The notes under the pieces are model-generated. The model worked only from the letters and a program-made list of their open reading frames with translations, had not been told where the DNA came from and did not search any database. Of a stretch of DNA of 64,000 nt, positions 1 through 15,000 are shown piece by piece. Both the position numbers and the translations under genes were made by a program. This stretch comes from Ascidia mentula (Eukaryota; Chordata; Ascidiacea; Phlebobranchia; Ascidiidae), in NCBI GenBank assembly GCA_947561715.1, contig OX387205.1:10359001-10423000 (forward strand), read 5' to 3'. Within the stretch, counting starts at the first letter, position 1. Every line of letters begins with the position of its first letter.

Positions 1-95
1 TTCGAACTCGCCGCCTGCTAGCACTGACGGGTAGTTGCTGTTGATCCAAGGCGACCATTCGCACACTTCAACGTACCCTTCGTCGCATTTGTCAT
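1..95 (-). other. Mucin WxxW (CysD) domain, start only
   Basis: The last visible exon encodes VEVCEWSPWINSNYPSVLAG followed by GEFE at the window edge. The C.W..W.....YP....GG.(F/D)E pattern is the signature start of the WxxW/CysD domain of gel-forming mucins and CILP. The domain is cut by the window boundary. Confidence 0.8.
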
Positions 96-3000
96 CTGCA
101 GAATGTATGAAGAATAAGCATTACGACAGCGGTCCTCAATCATATAGATTAGTTGCATTTTGAATATTTGAAAGTGGAATATCTTACCTAAAAAGTTTTA
201 CAGAAAAAACGCAATCTTATGAAATTGTACAGAGGGCGATCTTATAAAGGTATGATTTTGGTGATTAAGCTTACTTATGTCTGTACAGTTGCACACTGAA
301 GGATCGACACACGTTTGTGTCTTCGGGTCGTACAACAATCCTTCTTTGCACCTGAAATAACAAGCCAGGTTAAAAAACTGATGGGCAAAACACTATTGTT
401 CCGGGAAACAGAAAAAGTCAATGAATGACATCTTCCTGCAACTTACTCTGGGTAGCAGCCTTCATAGCAGCCCTCAAGACACTCAGCGCAGCATATTTTG
501 GGACAAGGCGGAGGGCAAGGTTCGTATTTCCACAAGCAATCGTCGTCGGTGTTCAGAGCTTCGCACATTACGGCTGAAAGGACAAAAGGCATTAAAATGC
601 AGCCTCAAACTGTTCTCCGGGTCTGTTTTTATATTTTTTTTGTTTTTATAATATGCCACGTTTGCAAAGTGTTTATTTGTGGAAATCGTGTAAAATGGCA
701 AAGAGAGCGTTACAAGAAGAGTTTGCGTCAAAATATCCTAATTTCCAAAATTCCAGCTACCATTAATTTAGTGCAGAAATTAACATATCTTTACAGTCTA
801 TTACAGCAGAAGTATGGGCATCATTAAACAATTCGCTTCCATTTACAGAGAGTAACGTATATTTCGACTCACGGCAAATGTCTTGGTTTCGCCAATGCAC
901 AGTGATTCCAAATGTCCCACAAGCGTACGCATAATCAGCCACGCTGGCACAGAAGCAATCACAGTCGCCACCGGCATCGCACGAACACGATTCTTCAATG
1001 CATTTCTGGTAGAAATATTCTGGCGACACCTAACATTTAAAACAAGTGTAAAATTCCGAAAGGGGGCCTAGCGAGTGGTTTCAGCTCAGCAACGCGTCTA
1101 TCGAGTTGTAGAATGACGTACTTGTGTGTAAAGAGCTAGAAAATGGTGACCCGTAAAATGTTACCAAAAAAAACTTATTCACATTTAAACACTGTTTTGT
1201 CCGATTAATATATTGATACTTAAACTTATACGTGCAAATACAAAAACAACTGCCATCTAATTCACCTAACTTTAAGGTCTACAAATCGAGTAAATTATGC
1301 TTTTTGCAATTTTAAGGACAATACCCAAATTTATGCCCAAATTTACCCACTATAAAAGGACCGACAACAACTCTACACACACCTTCGAATGACATTCAAG
1401 GAAGTCTGTGTGTAAAATGTTGCACTGCTTTTCCGCCCATGCCAACTTGTTGCCGCATTCTATTTGTGTTGCGTTGATGACGTCAGGACAATAGGGCGAC
1501 ACCTTCCAGCTGTTGCCAAACTCTATCGCGTCCGTAGTGACGTCACGGGTACTTTTCTCCAAGTCGTTGTTGGCGTCACCATCGTTGTTGCCGCACAAAC
1601 CACAGGTGGCGGAGGACTGAATTATACAGTTTGCTCTCTTTATTATTTGCTAGAGCCTTTATGAAGATATCTCACTAAAATGCTTATATCAGCCATAACT
1701 GGCATGTTTTTTTGCTGTTGATATTGTAGCAGGCACGCCACAATATGTGATTAGTTTCACAACATGTGATTAGTTTTTTAAAGGCCAGTCTCTGTATTCT
1801 CAGGATTATGGGTAAATCCGTCAATATTGTTCTCAACGAAACATCGATGTTCAACAAAATTTACCTTTAGATTCTTCGCAAGTTCCACGTACACTGTTGT
1901 GCGTTTATCCCACGTGACCCGAAGTCCGACGTCACTATCAATGACAACGTAACTGCCCCTGGTTGTTGCTGACGCCTCGATCGAGTTTATATTTGCATTA
2001 TCCTTCCGATATGGATCAACGCTTACTTTGACTTCGTCGGTTTCATCCAACGTAAATACGTATTTCTGTGATGAAGAAAGTTATTGTTTTAATGAACGGA
2101 TAACACGATAAATATTTAAAATATTTCGTTTTTTCCTTTTCTTTTCGTATAACACTGATAAAGACATTTTGAAAACATGAGATTAAATCGCCGATTTATG
2201 CTCTGTTGCTGGTTTCTGCGGGTCGTAATTCTTAAAAAAAATGCACAAAGATAACAAACCAAACTGAATCTATGTTGAAAACATGTAATCGTAACAGCTC
2301 TTGATAGGTGCCCAGTATATTCCATCAAAACAAAAAAACACCTTAAACTGTTTAAGAGGTTTACAGGCTTCGCAACTCAGGCATTGCAGCCTAGCTGGAT
2401 CAGCCACTTTTTTCCGACAAGTCGGAGTGAGATTTGAATAATCAAGCTCCCGGTGAGGTTTGAACTTGATAGCTTTGATCGCCAAGTAAGGATCTGCGCA
2501 GTTTTGCGGTTCTGACAATCATGCCATTGTTTGAAACATTACTGCGTTGTTAAACTGTTTAAAATAGACTTTGCAAAACCATTCGATAAGGCTAACCTAA
2601 TACGGAATTGACAAACTTGTTTACCCCGACTATCACAGTGACGGTAGTGAGACACATGGCCTGGTTGGATCCTGGACAGTCGTGGCTTTTGATCTTTACT
2701 CCGTAAGTATAGTCGTCGTATGTATAGCTCGCAATGCTGTCTGTCGAGCAGTAGTCGGTGGCCATCACGTATTCACAGTCGCCGTTAAAAACGTAGTCCC
2801 TGCCATCAAAAGTGCGATAGAATCTTCCACCCGAAAGCGTGCACTCGTCGTAGCATCTTGCATCGTTCACTATCCATTCGGAATTGGGTCCACAATTCCT
2901 GCATTGATTATTTAAAGTTTTAAATAAATAGTTCTCCGGTTTAAAGTAAGCATTATTTTTATGGTCCGGCCTTCAAGTTGTGTTTATTATACCACCAAAA

Positions 3001-6000
3001 CCATGACATATTCCACGGACAATTTTTTGTTGATCAACTATGCGCAGAGAATTGCTGACATCGATTTGTGGTCGGGACCGAAAAATCGTCATACCCTATG
3101 AGCTCTTTTGATCATTGCAAATCTGACAGTTAGGTTTGAAAACTTACATTTTTCTGCAGGATTCAGTAACAACAGCTCCGATGGGGTATTTGACTCCACC
3201 CAACGAACACTGGCAATTCTCTGGTCTAACGCAGACATCTCCATCTCGCACGAACCCATCTTTGCATCTGCAACCTGTTGGAACAAATTTTCCAATAGGT
3301 TTCCATTGTCCCTAATCATCTGTTTCTTTCTACAGGTTAACTCTTTAATTTACCATGTATTGAAATGAAACGTAACTTGTAGGCAAGATGTGATCGTCGT
3401 AGGTATTGACAAAACGTATTATGAAGATGAAAATAAGAAAATGAAAGGGTTGCTGGTAAGCCATGGTTTGAATGCAAAACGCAAGCGTATTTTCTGGCTA
3501 TGTCTCTTGTGACAACACATGTATTGCGAATAAAAAACTACCCGACATTTATTCAACTTGGTCTGTGCAATATGAAGTTGAAAACAAGTTGCAAAATTTT
3601 TGTGGTTGCTCGACAAGATCTCCTTAACGGACCTCCAGTGACAAATGATTCACTTGAAGTTAAAGTTTAAAACACCCTAAAAATTTACTCCAGCCTTAAC
3701 GTACTTTCGCAAATACCCTTAACGACTATTGGAACGAGGTCAATTATTTTATGCAGGTCAGGAAGCTATTTTTACGACTGAAAAACAAGGTGTTGACCTT
3801 TTACAGCGCGCCGTTCGACCTTTGTTGCCATGGCACCCTCCAAGGAAAATTTTGCAACCTGGCCGCAAAGACTGCGATGTTGCTATAAAGCAGCAGTAAC
3901 AAAGAAAACTTTATAAACCGCCTTGTGTATTGCCCAGGAGAACGGGTCATGTGGAGTTTGTGACCTTGTGTTTCGTCCTTGGGCGTGCCCAAACAAACTG
4001 ATCGTCATTTTTTACAGCCCCGAGATAATGTTAATTGAACATTAACTCAATACATTGAGTGTGTTCTCTTGACTACTTAGATCCCCCAAGTCGGGAAGTT
4101 AATATTTTTTCATTGTTTACATGGTTATATGAGTGCTGTGGACGTGGTTATCGATTTAACTCTGTCAATCGCCTGAGACCTAATCAATTCTTGTGTGCAT
4201 GCTTGTCGACACGGTGTTTTGACCGATAATTCATTTCAAGCAGGGAAACGCATGTGGACATACCAGATTCGCAGCTTGTAGCAGGGCAACTATGATTCCC
4301 TGAATCGCAAGATGGAGCGCATTCAGCTCCAAGTTTTCCTGCTGGCAGTTTGGTACAGTCGATAAATTCCTCGTCTTCACCGCATTCTTCAAGCAAGATA
4401 CTGAAAACCGCATCTGTTCAAAACGTAAAGCATAAGAATACCAAGCGCTATTGGGATTCACAGAAGTTAAGTTTGTCTAACACACAGCAGCATAAACGCT
4501 TTTTTGATAATATGTTCTCAGGGACGTTGTTTGGGAAAGCTACCAACAAGAAGGAATCAATAAGTTGGGCAATTGTAATGTGAAAATAAGTTGTTGTTTA
4601 TCAAGACTGTTACAAGCGTTTGATATTCAGGCTGATGATTTTACAAACACTTTATTTTAATCTTCTACAATACTCTGATACTTAAACCTACCTATGGGAC
4701 ACTGTAGGCTTCCAGAAAGGCAGGTGCTGTAAACAATAAATAACATTATACCTTGTGCTATCTTGATATAAGTGTGCTATTATGATAAGGGACATCAGAT
4801 ATTTATTTTTATACCGCAACGGATCAGATATTTAAGTTTTTTTTTTTTTTTTACCACACCGGGATTTGAACCCAGGACATCCTGGCCCGATCAGGTTTCC
4901 TTCTTGGCATATGGGTGGGGCGCTTGACCAATGCTGCCAATCACCTGCCCAGATATTGAGGTTACAACTTACCACACTCTATCCGGAGACGGCGACACTT
5001 GGTGGCCGTTAGCAATCCATGTCCCGCCTTCTTGGTAACAAGGACAGAAGTTCTTGGTTACACAGCTGCCATCACTAGAAAGATATAAATCTGCAAAAAT
5101 AATCGTTATAAGTTAAATGAGTTCTTCTCTACCAGTAGGGCTGCAATAGTTAAGAAATTTGGGTGAATCAAAGGTAATCTGGAGGAATAATAAGACCCAT
5201 CAACGGTAATTCTGCTGCATTAAATCTCAATAGATAGAAGAGTATGCATACCATCGGGGCAGTTGCACCCTGTAACCAACACATCAGATGAGCAGTATTC
5301 GTGGCCCGAAATTCCTCGACACGTTTTACCGCACCTTGTTGTGCTGGCTTGATATGTGTGCTTCACAGGGCACTCATAGTCTAAATAAAACGATATTGGT
5401 TGCAGAAAAAGACAAAAAAAAATGTTTAACCTCGTTTAAATAAACTAGCCCTTTAGAGCTTTAAAAAATGTTAACGAATAAGTCAAGTGCAAGAACTATG
5501 CAGATACATTGACTTGATTTAAAACGTTCTCTTTAGGAATTACGGCTTCTATGTTGCTATAAAAAGCAGTGTTCGTGTCATGTATAACGAATGCACATAA
5601 ACGGTAAAACTCTAGCGAGACAAATGACCATGTTACTCATCATTATGTCATAGCAAGACTTAGTAATGAAATCGTAAACAATGTTCTGAAGTAAAAGTCT
5701 ACATTTGTAAAACGTTAAAAAAGCTTTGCGCGGGATTAAACTGTACACTTACTACAGACGGATTCTGTCATGTCTACCGCCACGTTGGCAGCCAGGCACG
5801 CCACAGTGTAGGCCTCCAACGCCTTGCATCCACAACTGGTGACCCCGTCTTCGCAAGCGCACACCGCTTTCTTGCAGTTGGTGAAATATTGCTCGTACGG
5901 AACATGGCGACGACATTCCTCGAAAGCTGAGGATTTTAGTATATCGCAGGTCTCTTCAGCTTGGGTATCTACAAAAAGCAACAACATCAATGGTGATTAT

Positions 6001-9000
6001 TAGGACTGACCTAGATTATTGCACAAAAATTACTTGAGAGAATATAGAATATTTATATTTCATCCTTACGGCATATAAAAGTTTATAAATAAAATGGATA
6101 ACAGTGTAAAATGTACTTTGTTGTGTAATGACTATGTATATATATTAAAACATGCTCCGAAGAGTGTGCTTTTTGGCACCAAAGGTATACGTAGTGCAAG
6201 AAATTTTAGTTTAATGAAAAAATACACATTTTACGCTATCATCCTTTAACATTTGTGTATTTAGTTACTCCCTATAGCATTCTGTGTCATAATTCGTTCA
6301 TGATGAATAATCAGATTTGTTTACATTAAGATTTTGTACAATAAAACTTCTTACTTCGAACGGGGTCGGCACTGCAAGGGTCTGTAGGACTCGTGGTTAC
6401 GTCGGGACAAGAATTCGGATACTTCCACGAGTTTCCAAACATAAGCGATGACGCAGTTTCGCCGTTCTTAGCAGTCATATCGTCGGTGGTCACGCGGTTC
6501 AAGTCTCCCGCTAAGCCCCGGACTTTGCCTAAAGAAATTATTAGATTGCTACGACGAAGACATAATCGGTAACTAAAGAAGTAATAAGGGTTTGCAAACC
6601 GTAAAAAAGACAACGTTAAGGAAACTGAGGCTTGTGTGTGTTTGTAACTTTTACATGGAACGTCCAACAATGCCGTATTTATTACCCCAGTGTGTTTGGA
6701 TCTAAATAACATGGCATTGTCCACCCTAAGCTCTAAATAAGAACATACTACAGCTACCAAGCTAGCACCTGTAGAGATGCAACCATAAAAATACAGAAAC
6801 AATTTTCTTATATACTGCCATGTAGCCATGTGCTGTCAAATCAAGAAACAAAGCTAACTTCTTACCCTCGTAGGTTGAAGGCAATGTCATGATCACAGTT
6901 CCGTCTCTCCATAGGATTCTCACTCCAGTTGTACCGACCGATATCTCAGTATATATGTGCGATATTTTATACGCGTGGATCGGACCTGTGCAAGAGGATT
7001 GGGCTTATATTGATCCTAAAATAACGCACAATCAGAGGACTAGTTAAAATGATATCTCAAAATTTTTTCATTGAAGAAAATCTAGGCATATTTGGTGTTT
7101 TACGAATTTGTCAAAATAACAGTCGTTCACAAACGGTCGATGTAGAAAGGTTTCTTTTTCTTTAATCATTGCTGGTCAAATGCCATGTCTTCTAAACGGC
7201 CACATCAAAGAATACAATATGTGCCGGTTACTCCTGCTTTGCAGAGATAAATTAAGGTCGAAGTTGTAATCGCGATTTACCGCTGTTGGCTGGCAACGTT
7301 GTTTCAACATCATTTTGGACGCTCACGTAGTCGTCGTTGCCAAGAACAAGGAAGTAAGAGTGCTCGTTGTCGCTGGCGATCACCTTTATGCTCCTAGACA
7401 ATGGGTTTGGCTTGAGACAGATAAACATGAAGCTTTCCGCAAGTTAAATAAAAGTCATAAAACTAGAATTGATAACTGACATCGTCGTATGGATTCGCAA
7501 ATCACAGGATGTATGCATTGTAGGCAGATAATGAAATGTTGAACGTAACAAACTCATAGTCTTTACAGCTGTAAATACAGCGCATACTTTGAGTCGTAAT
7601 TGCCGGAACCGTTGGTAGACATTTCAGACCACAAAAACTCGGTGGTGTCAAGACCCTCATCGCATTGACGTAGTAGGAAGGATAGTTTATTGTCTTGGAC
7701 ACAGTCATTAGCAAAACACTAAAATTTATAAGGTGCAGTAAAACGTTTTTTCGTTTTTGTTGTCCAATAAAACGATTTACAACTTCCTCATTTCGCGAAG
7801 GTGTCAATTTACAGAAACTACTTAAACTCAATCTTCTCTGCCCGGACTTCGTAAACTATTCTGTTTGTTTTAAGACTACCAAGTGGTAACTCATACTCGA
7901 GGTTGCCGGTGCCCGGCTACGCGTTTATTGAGTCGTGGTCGTGAAATATCGTAAACTTAATCGTTCAATAAATCGCATGAAATTGCGTTTCTGTGTGAAA
8001 TTTCATAACCAGATTTGTTTACAATTCAGAACCGAAAGCGGGAAAAATTATTGAATTTAAATCTGACGTTTTAAAAATTTATGCCTAAGATGTTTGAACT
8101 GCCAAAGATGCTCTATAGTCTAGAATTCTATCGACTTGACTAGAAAACTTACTTGACACATGAGTACATTGAATCGAAGCCACATTTATCCATGCTGATG
8201 TAAACGGTGAAAGTGTAACCGACGAAGTCTTCGGCAAAAAGATATTGACATTCGGCGCCGGGAAAGTCGAACCAGGTGCCGTCAAACGTCCTCACGTTGC
8301 CGAATCCCATCACAAGAGCAGTTGCTGGATAGAGAATTACGATATTCGATATTCAATATTACACAACACCCATTTACGGGAGTTAAATTTGTTGACGGAG
8401 CCAATTGTTTTTTACAGGATTTTGGTATCAACGAAGATTGTTTTTTACAAACCTGGACATGTTGTCAACGGTTTGCACGACCACATCGATCCTTCACAAG
8501 TACTGGAATAAAATGCATTCTTATTTAAAGAGCCTGTTATGCCATGTAAATCTTTTTTAATTGAACATTATGGAAAAACAATCACTTGGTTGAGACGTTT
8601 AATTGTCAGTTTAATAAACGCCATACAGAACATTTATTAAACCTTTCTTACCATGTGTCACATCCCCGTTTCATGGTTTCACCAGGGGCATAAGATTGTC
8701 CCGCGTGATTGCAGGGGCACTGACTTTGGGCGACACACGCACTGCCGTCCCAAAACAAACCTAAAATAAACAAAAATTAACCTGGAAACTGTAATGGATG
8801 AAGGAAGGTCAGTCAAAAGCAGTGAGGTTTGTGGTGCAGGGATAATAAACAATACATCATTTCAAGAAAAAATGTAAATATTTCAAAGAGAGAGCGGCCA
8901 ATTTTACTAAAGCGTTGTTTCGGGTGCAAAGGTCGCCACGAAGATGTTTGTAAACATGCGGTTGCCACTCCCACATGCGTGGGTGTGTAGTTCTTTTTTT

Positions 9001-12000
9001 TTAGACAAGCAAATTTGAAGTGAACCGATACCAAAAGATTGATTTCGAACAGGAAACACCCAAACCAAAACCAAGCTGTATCTACATTTCGGTGTCTAAA
9101 TTGCAAAGTTCAAGAGGGTATCTTCAAATTTCCCGTTTAAGAGTGCTCTCTATAAGGCGCGGTATAAACACTTTACATGTAGTGATATATGACTGAAATC
9201 TTATCATAAAGAGAAATATATTTATGAAATTTTCATGACGAAAAAGGCGCGTTCGCTTAGTATTACGTGAGAACGGAGTACTTTAATAAAGTCAAGCCCA
9301 CTTAATGGTTCGTTTCATTATATTTTGCATAACATGACTGCACAGTTATAGACTGTCACCTGATGGGCATTGGCACCCGTTAAGGCAGTCGGTCCCACAG
9401 TCGCCGGATTTGGGGTCGCTGCAAACTGCCAGGCAGCCACATTCGGAATATTCCTGATTGGCGGGACAAGTTTGCCCTGAAAGCACAGCAGTTTTAAGTA
9501 TACGCAGAGAAGTTAAATTCCTTGCGTTTTAAAATTGTTTGCAGCTACATCATATCGGCCATTTTTGGCAAATTATGATAAAAAAAAAACTTTTAGTCGA
9601 TAGTGGTTGCAAAACGGAGATTAACCCGATATATGTTTTAAGTCATGACTGTTTAACTGTTGAACGTTTTTTGACAAGTAATTCATTACCAATTATTAAA
9701 TGGTTACTTTATGCAAGGTTTACATGCTTTATGCTAGGCTCAAACACAAACGATAATCACCAGTACCGTAAAACTGTAGATAATCTTACCGCAAGAGGTC
9801 GGGGTTCTCCAAGAGTCGACAGGAAATCCAGCCTTCGTACAATACCTCGCATACTTCGACACCACGGCACAGTGACACCCTTCCTTGTACTCTACCCCAC
9901 AGCGGCACACATCGCTCAGACAATCTTCATAGTACGACTCAACGCTGATGTTGCCACGGCAAGTTGCGAAGGCGTCGCTGTAGATGACGTTGCAAACGAC
10001 CGTTGCTTCCTGCGGTTTCGGCGAGGAGAGATTGAAAGAGGGTGGAATTTCCCCACATTTTGTGGTATTATGATCTAACGCAGGCTCGAGGACATAGTGT
10101 GGGTATGGAATATTCTTTGAAAGGCCGACAGTTTGAATACTGGGGAGTTTTGCGAGTGATTCGAAATAGTTATGACGTACGTTTCGTCACTAAAACTAAC
10201 ACTACACAGATAATACAATCAAGACTTATTGGCATACTCTTCGTTTTCTACGTAACTGGCAAACTTTATCCATAACCTGCGACTTAATCAAACACAAACA
10301 ATACCAAACTTGGCAAACGACCTATCGGAGCGGCAACGTTTGTGACTTCAAACACAAAACTGCTACTTACTTGACTATTGCAGATATCCGGTGTCGCGGT
10401 AAATGCAGCGCAAGTCCTCTCTGATAAGGGTAAATGCCAGGCATCGATGAATCCTTGCAAATTTGTCCCATGTTCTGAAGCAAAAAATAATACAAGTTTG
10501 ATATTTGTGCTCATTACGCTGTTTAAAATAAGGGAGGAAATAAAGTAAGTTAAAAAACGACCACATAACAATTTAGGCTAAAAAATGGATTACTTTGATT
10601 GCGTCAAAACGAGTTTTAGGAACCCTGTTTCCTGCAGAAAGCAAACAGGAAGGTAATGAACAACACAATGATGGGTGGGGTTAACCGATGCCGAGAAGTT
10701 CTCGCAGTTGCCTAAACTACGAAGCTCGTATAATTCGTTGTTCTGTGCAGTTGTTCTCGAGGAGTTGAGGGGTTTATCGCCTACTTACTGTATCGTTATG
10801 CCTCTATTTGCGGTCGTAAAATACGGCTTGTTGGAGGTGTTCGTTCACACCGGCACATACATGTTAAACGAACATTAGTTTCTGTTTTAACCTCGACCGT
10901 TAGTGGTTGATTAATGTCTATTTGTAAGAAGACACTAATGTTTCATTTATGTGAATTTCGACAGTATCAACAAGGCGGACTTTGTTTATCATATGTAAAC
11001 ACGAAATTGTGCAGTTATTTGTTGTTGTTCTTTCGGCATGTGTCCAACATTAAATGTACTGCACAGAACAAAATAGAAGCAATGCCCTTGGTAAAATGCC
11101 CTTTATACACAGTTTCAGCAAAAAACACTGCGCATTGTCCAAAAAAAATAGAGTACAGCACGTACACTGGATACTATGTCAACACAAAAAGTTTGGTGGT
11201 TTAATCCTGTTAATGATTAAAAACATGTTTTCAAAGTCTTAGGTGTCTCATTGAACTTTAGGAATTGTCTTGACGTTTCTCTATAGACAGTTCGCAGATT
11301 TCGGCAAAAACTCCCGGGCAAATATTGACTATGTCCGGACTGCGACACTTCAACGTTGTTTGAGCTGTCTCCCGGTGGCTTTTCAAGCATCGCGGGACGT
11401 TTGTTTTCTCAGCGTTAAATCCTGGGTCGTAGATCGCATAAGTTTAAGGCTCACTTAATTAATCCCGCCTCGACAGAGTTACAATGTGTCTCGGGACCAA
11501 TGACCCACATTTTACAGCCGTAAACTCGCGCGAAAAAACTCAAGGCCTCGTAAAACACGAGGATGGGTGCGTTTCTCTGTTTTTTATTTATGGAGTCACC
11601 CAATGGCGACCTCTACGTCCCAGAGGGCGTATGTTTTGCTCAGGTGTACTTGTGACGAAATCAATGCGCTCCTCGCTTCTTTGTTACTTAATTACTTTAA
11701 AAGGGGAGTAACTACTGTACATAACGGATCAACAACAGACAAGATTTCAATAAAATCACAATTTAACTAAATTGAACACCAGGACATTCAACCAAAACAA
11801 TCGCCGTAAGATTCACCTCCGAACTCGTTCTCAGCGTCTCCGTCCATGTCCCCGCAAAGCCCAGTGAGACTGCCAGCCAGGTGGGATTGAGCCGTCAACC
11901 GTATGGTGAAGGTCGATATTTCAATTTCGATTCCGTACTTGTCGCCGGTCATTACTATGTGGCCAGAGGTCTCGTAAACTGAGAAGCCGTACTTGGAGTA

Positions 12001-15000
12001 GGGAAGGCCGACTCTGCAGAATACCAAAATTAATAAACATGACATAATGATAGGTTCTACCTTTGTCGATGATTGTTTTTCAAAAATTACGTTTTTTAAT
12101 GAGAGAAGGTCGAATTACTTTTCTTTAACACTCAGCAATGTTAAATCACCATAATATTATCGCCGGCGTTAGTGTTACCAGCGCATGCCGTATGGAGGAT
12201 GAATAGCCAAATATTTTGATTTGGTGGGATTAAGTGATAAATGACGCAACGGGAAGTACGTATTCTTTACAAGTGTACTAAGAAAAGGCCCCAAGAAGAT
12301 GAAAGAAAACATTTTTTTTTCATCGATGTCCGTCAAATTATCTTGAGTCATCCGGTACTGCGGACTTGGTTCAAACAGCAAACATAACAATGCCATGACG
12401 TCGTAAACCCTGGTAGGATTTCGGGTACTCGCTATCCCCACTTTAAGGGCGTTTGTCAAACAAAGCATTGATCTTAGTTCTTAGAATTGTTTTTTCTGCG
12501 GTCAGTATTATCAGCATCATTATCAGGCTTATCATTATTTCCCAATATAAGGCTTATCCCCTCCGTGAACCAGTAGACTTCCATGCCCCATGTTTGAACA
12601 AAACTTACGACATATCGCCGAAGGTAACCGCACCGCCTTCTTCTACGTGAACTATGTTTACGGAGCCGGAATACAGTGTAACGCCCTGCACGCAAGTCAC
12701 GGACCCCGTACCGCAATCCTCCTTAGCCGTGATGACAATCTGCAAAAACAGTTTACGTTTGTGTGCTGAGGCATTTTCGGTATATGCAGAGTTTCGGGTG
12801 TGGTGACTTGATACAATAAATTTTATTTTCAAACCGATACTCGATATCTTTCGTGAAAAGGCACACGATACCATACAACCCGATAAGGATACTTGGTGTT
12901 AAACTAAGTCACGTTACTCTGATAAAAACGTCCTTGCATAACAAGCGACAGGTCGGTGTACCTTTGGCAATTATTGTCAGAACGCTACAGTTCTTGTAAA
13001 ACTAAATTGCGTTCAGCTGTTTTAGAGTGCCAAATTATAAACACCTGACAAACATCACGTACAGTTTCAAGAAAAGTTTAAATCAACCAAGCGCTATTCA
13101 AATTAACGCATTCAAGACTAATATACAGAATAATGACATAGCATTAGTGTTCAAGTCAAGGTTAACTAGCAAAACGCACAGTTATACGAACAAGGAGACT
13201 GACCTGGGTGGTGCGGTCCTCTGTACCGGACAAGACGTAAGCGCAGGTACCGGAAAACTGGTAGGTGGCGCCATCAAACGTCGCTACGTGACCAAGTCCA
13301 TACAACACACAGGTAGGGGAGGGAGCGGTGTATATACCGGAAGCCGGCGTCTCAACTCCACTCTTTCCGTATTGTTCTGGTTTAGTGTCAGACAGAAGTT
13401 AAAGATATGCGAAACGAACGAGGGATTTTTGCAACCGCATTGGCGTGCGAAGCCGAGACGCCAAACAGACTTCTGCGATTTTATATTGTTGCTTTTGGTG
13501 AAAATCATTTTTTGACAACGCCCTTATCTAGGTAATAAAAACGAAAACAATAGGAAGAGAAGTCAAGGTCAAGTTAAAGGCGTTGTTAAACCTCTCTTTA
13601 ACAGTATTTACACGTGCAGTTTAACGAGGTGGCACACAAAGATTTCAAATACATAAATCTACTTCTTTGGTCAACACAGTCTACATCGCTTTTCAGTTCC
13701 CAAATTTCACAAAAACAGCTTTGAATGGTTAGATCTTTGCCAAATAGTTTTTAGCAATATTCACGACAGCATTCTTGGTTTCTTTCGCCCCAAATTTAAA
13801 TGTTTTATTGCTTCTTGGTCCTATATCGCGTTCATTGAAGGCTCGATGGTGCAAGAGTTGGTAGAAATGCTTTGAGCAGGTAAATCAAATATAGGTGACA
13901 TTAAATGTAAACGAGGCGTCCTTAAACGGTACCCCACACCAGGCATTCCAATACAAAAGGTCATACCCGCGTCAATGTCCACAAAAACCAGTACTCAAAA
14001 AATGATACTTTAACACATAAACATAACGCAAATTGTCGTGCAAGTTATCCTTGCAATGGGACCCACCGTAAGCACAGCGATAACCAAGGTAACTGGTGTC
14101 ACAAAGACAGAGGTTGTCACCGTCGCACGTTCCTCCGTTGGTACAGAAGGCGTCTCCGCCGTCGCAATTCGCTGCAAGGAAAACGTGACAAAGGTGCTTT
14201 ATGACGCCAAGGAGGGTGATAAAGTTCGTCGCCTTAAACCGCAGTTAACAACCCCTTGTCGTCAAAAACAGTTTCGGGGATCCAGGGTTAGGCAATAAAA
14301 GGCAACCTTTCATTTTTGTCATGCATTTGGTGTCCGTCTCAAAATTAACTTTAAAACACGACCTTCACGAGATACAAAAAAGTGTCTAAAGCAACGACGT
14401 ATGAACACAGCGAGTTGTATGGTCGTTTTTTTTTGCTAAAATGCATACTTTAAAAGACCAAAACAATCTGTGTTGCAACTTCTATACCGCATACGTACGC
14501 TTAGGAATTTGCTTGTACGTGATGGAAAATCCGGTGTCAGACGTTGATGCATCGGTTACGAAGTGCAAGGTGACCACATTCCCAACAGAACGAAGTGTTC
14601 CAATCTTCGCGCTTCCGCAGTACGAACCGGCCGAGCTGTCCACTCCCTCAATCACCAGATAATCTTGGCTACACAACGAACACATTTTTGTAGTTAATGC
14701 AGCATGTGTACGGAGAAGAGCCAAGCGCATGTCCAGAGTTACTGTATATAAAGAAGCTGGTAACTATCCACAACTCACTGTGTCTACAAGGGGGCGAATG
14801 GGGCAATTTCCCACTAGAACATATATGGTTTACCATGGTATTCCATAGCACCAGAAACGCTAGCCATGCGCCAGAAAAAAGCCTCTATAGCTTTTTTAAC
14901 AGAAATATTTTCTATGACACCCTTTTGTATGCCAACCCATCGTTTTAATGCCCCAATTACCCTTTCCCGGACCGCCCCATTTACCCCTTTCGGATCTGCA

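Noticed and set aside
6529..6829. Upstream part of the 167-codon minus-strand ORF as coding
   Set aside because: Only 6355-6528 fits VWD2; the rest is read-through into the intron before a clear acceptor (TTTCTTTAG).
9539..10078. 179-codon plus-strand ORF
   Set aside because: Antisense shadow of the C8-1 exon and adjacent intron of the mucin-like gene.
13027..13515. 162-codon plus-strand ORF
   Set aside because: Overlaps the first VWD1 exon on the opposite strand, which has clear domain motifs.
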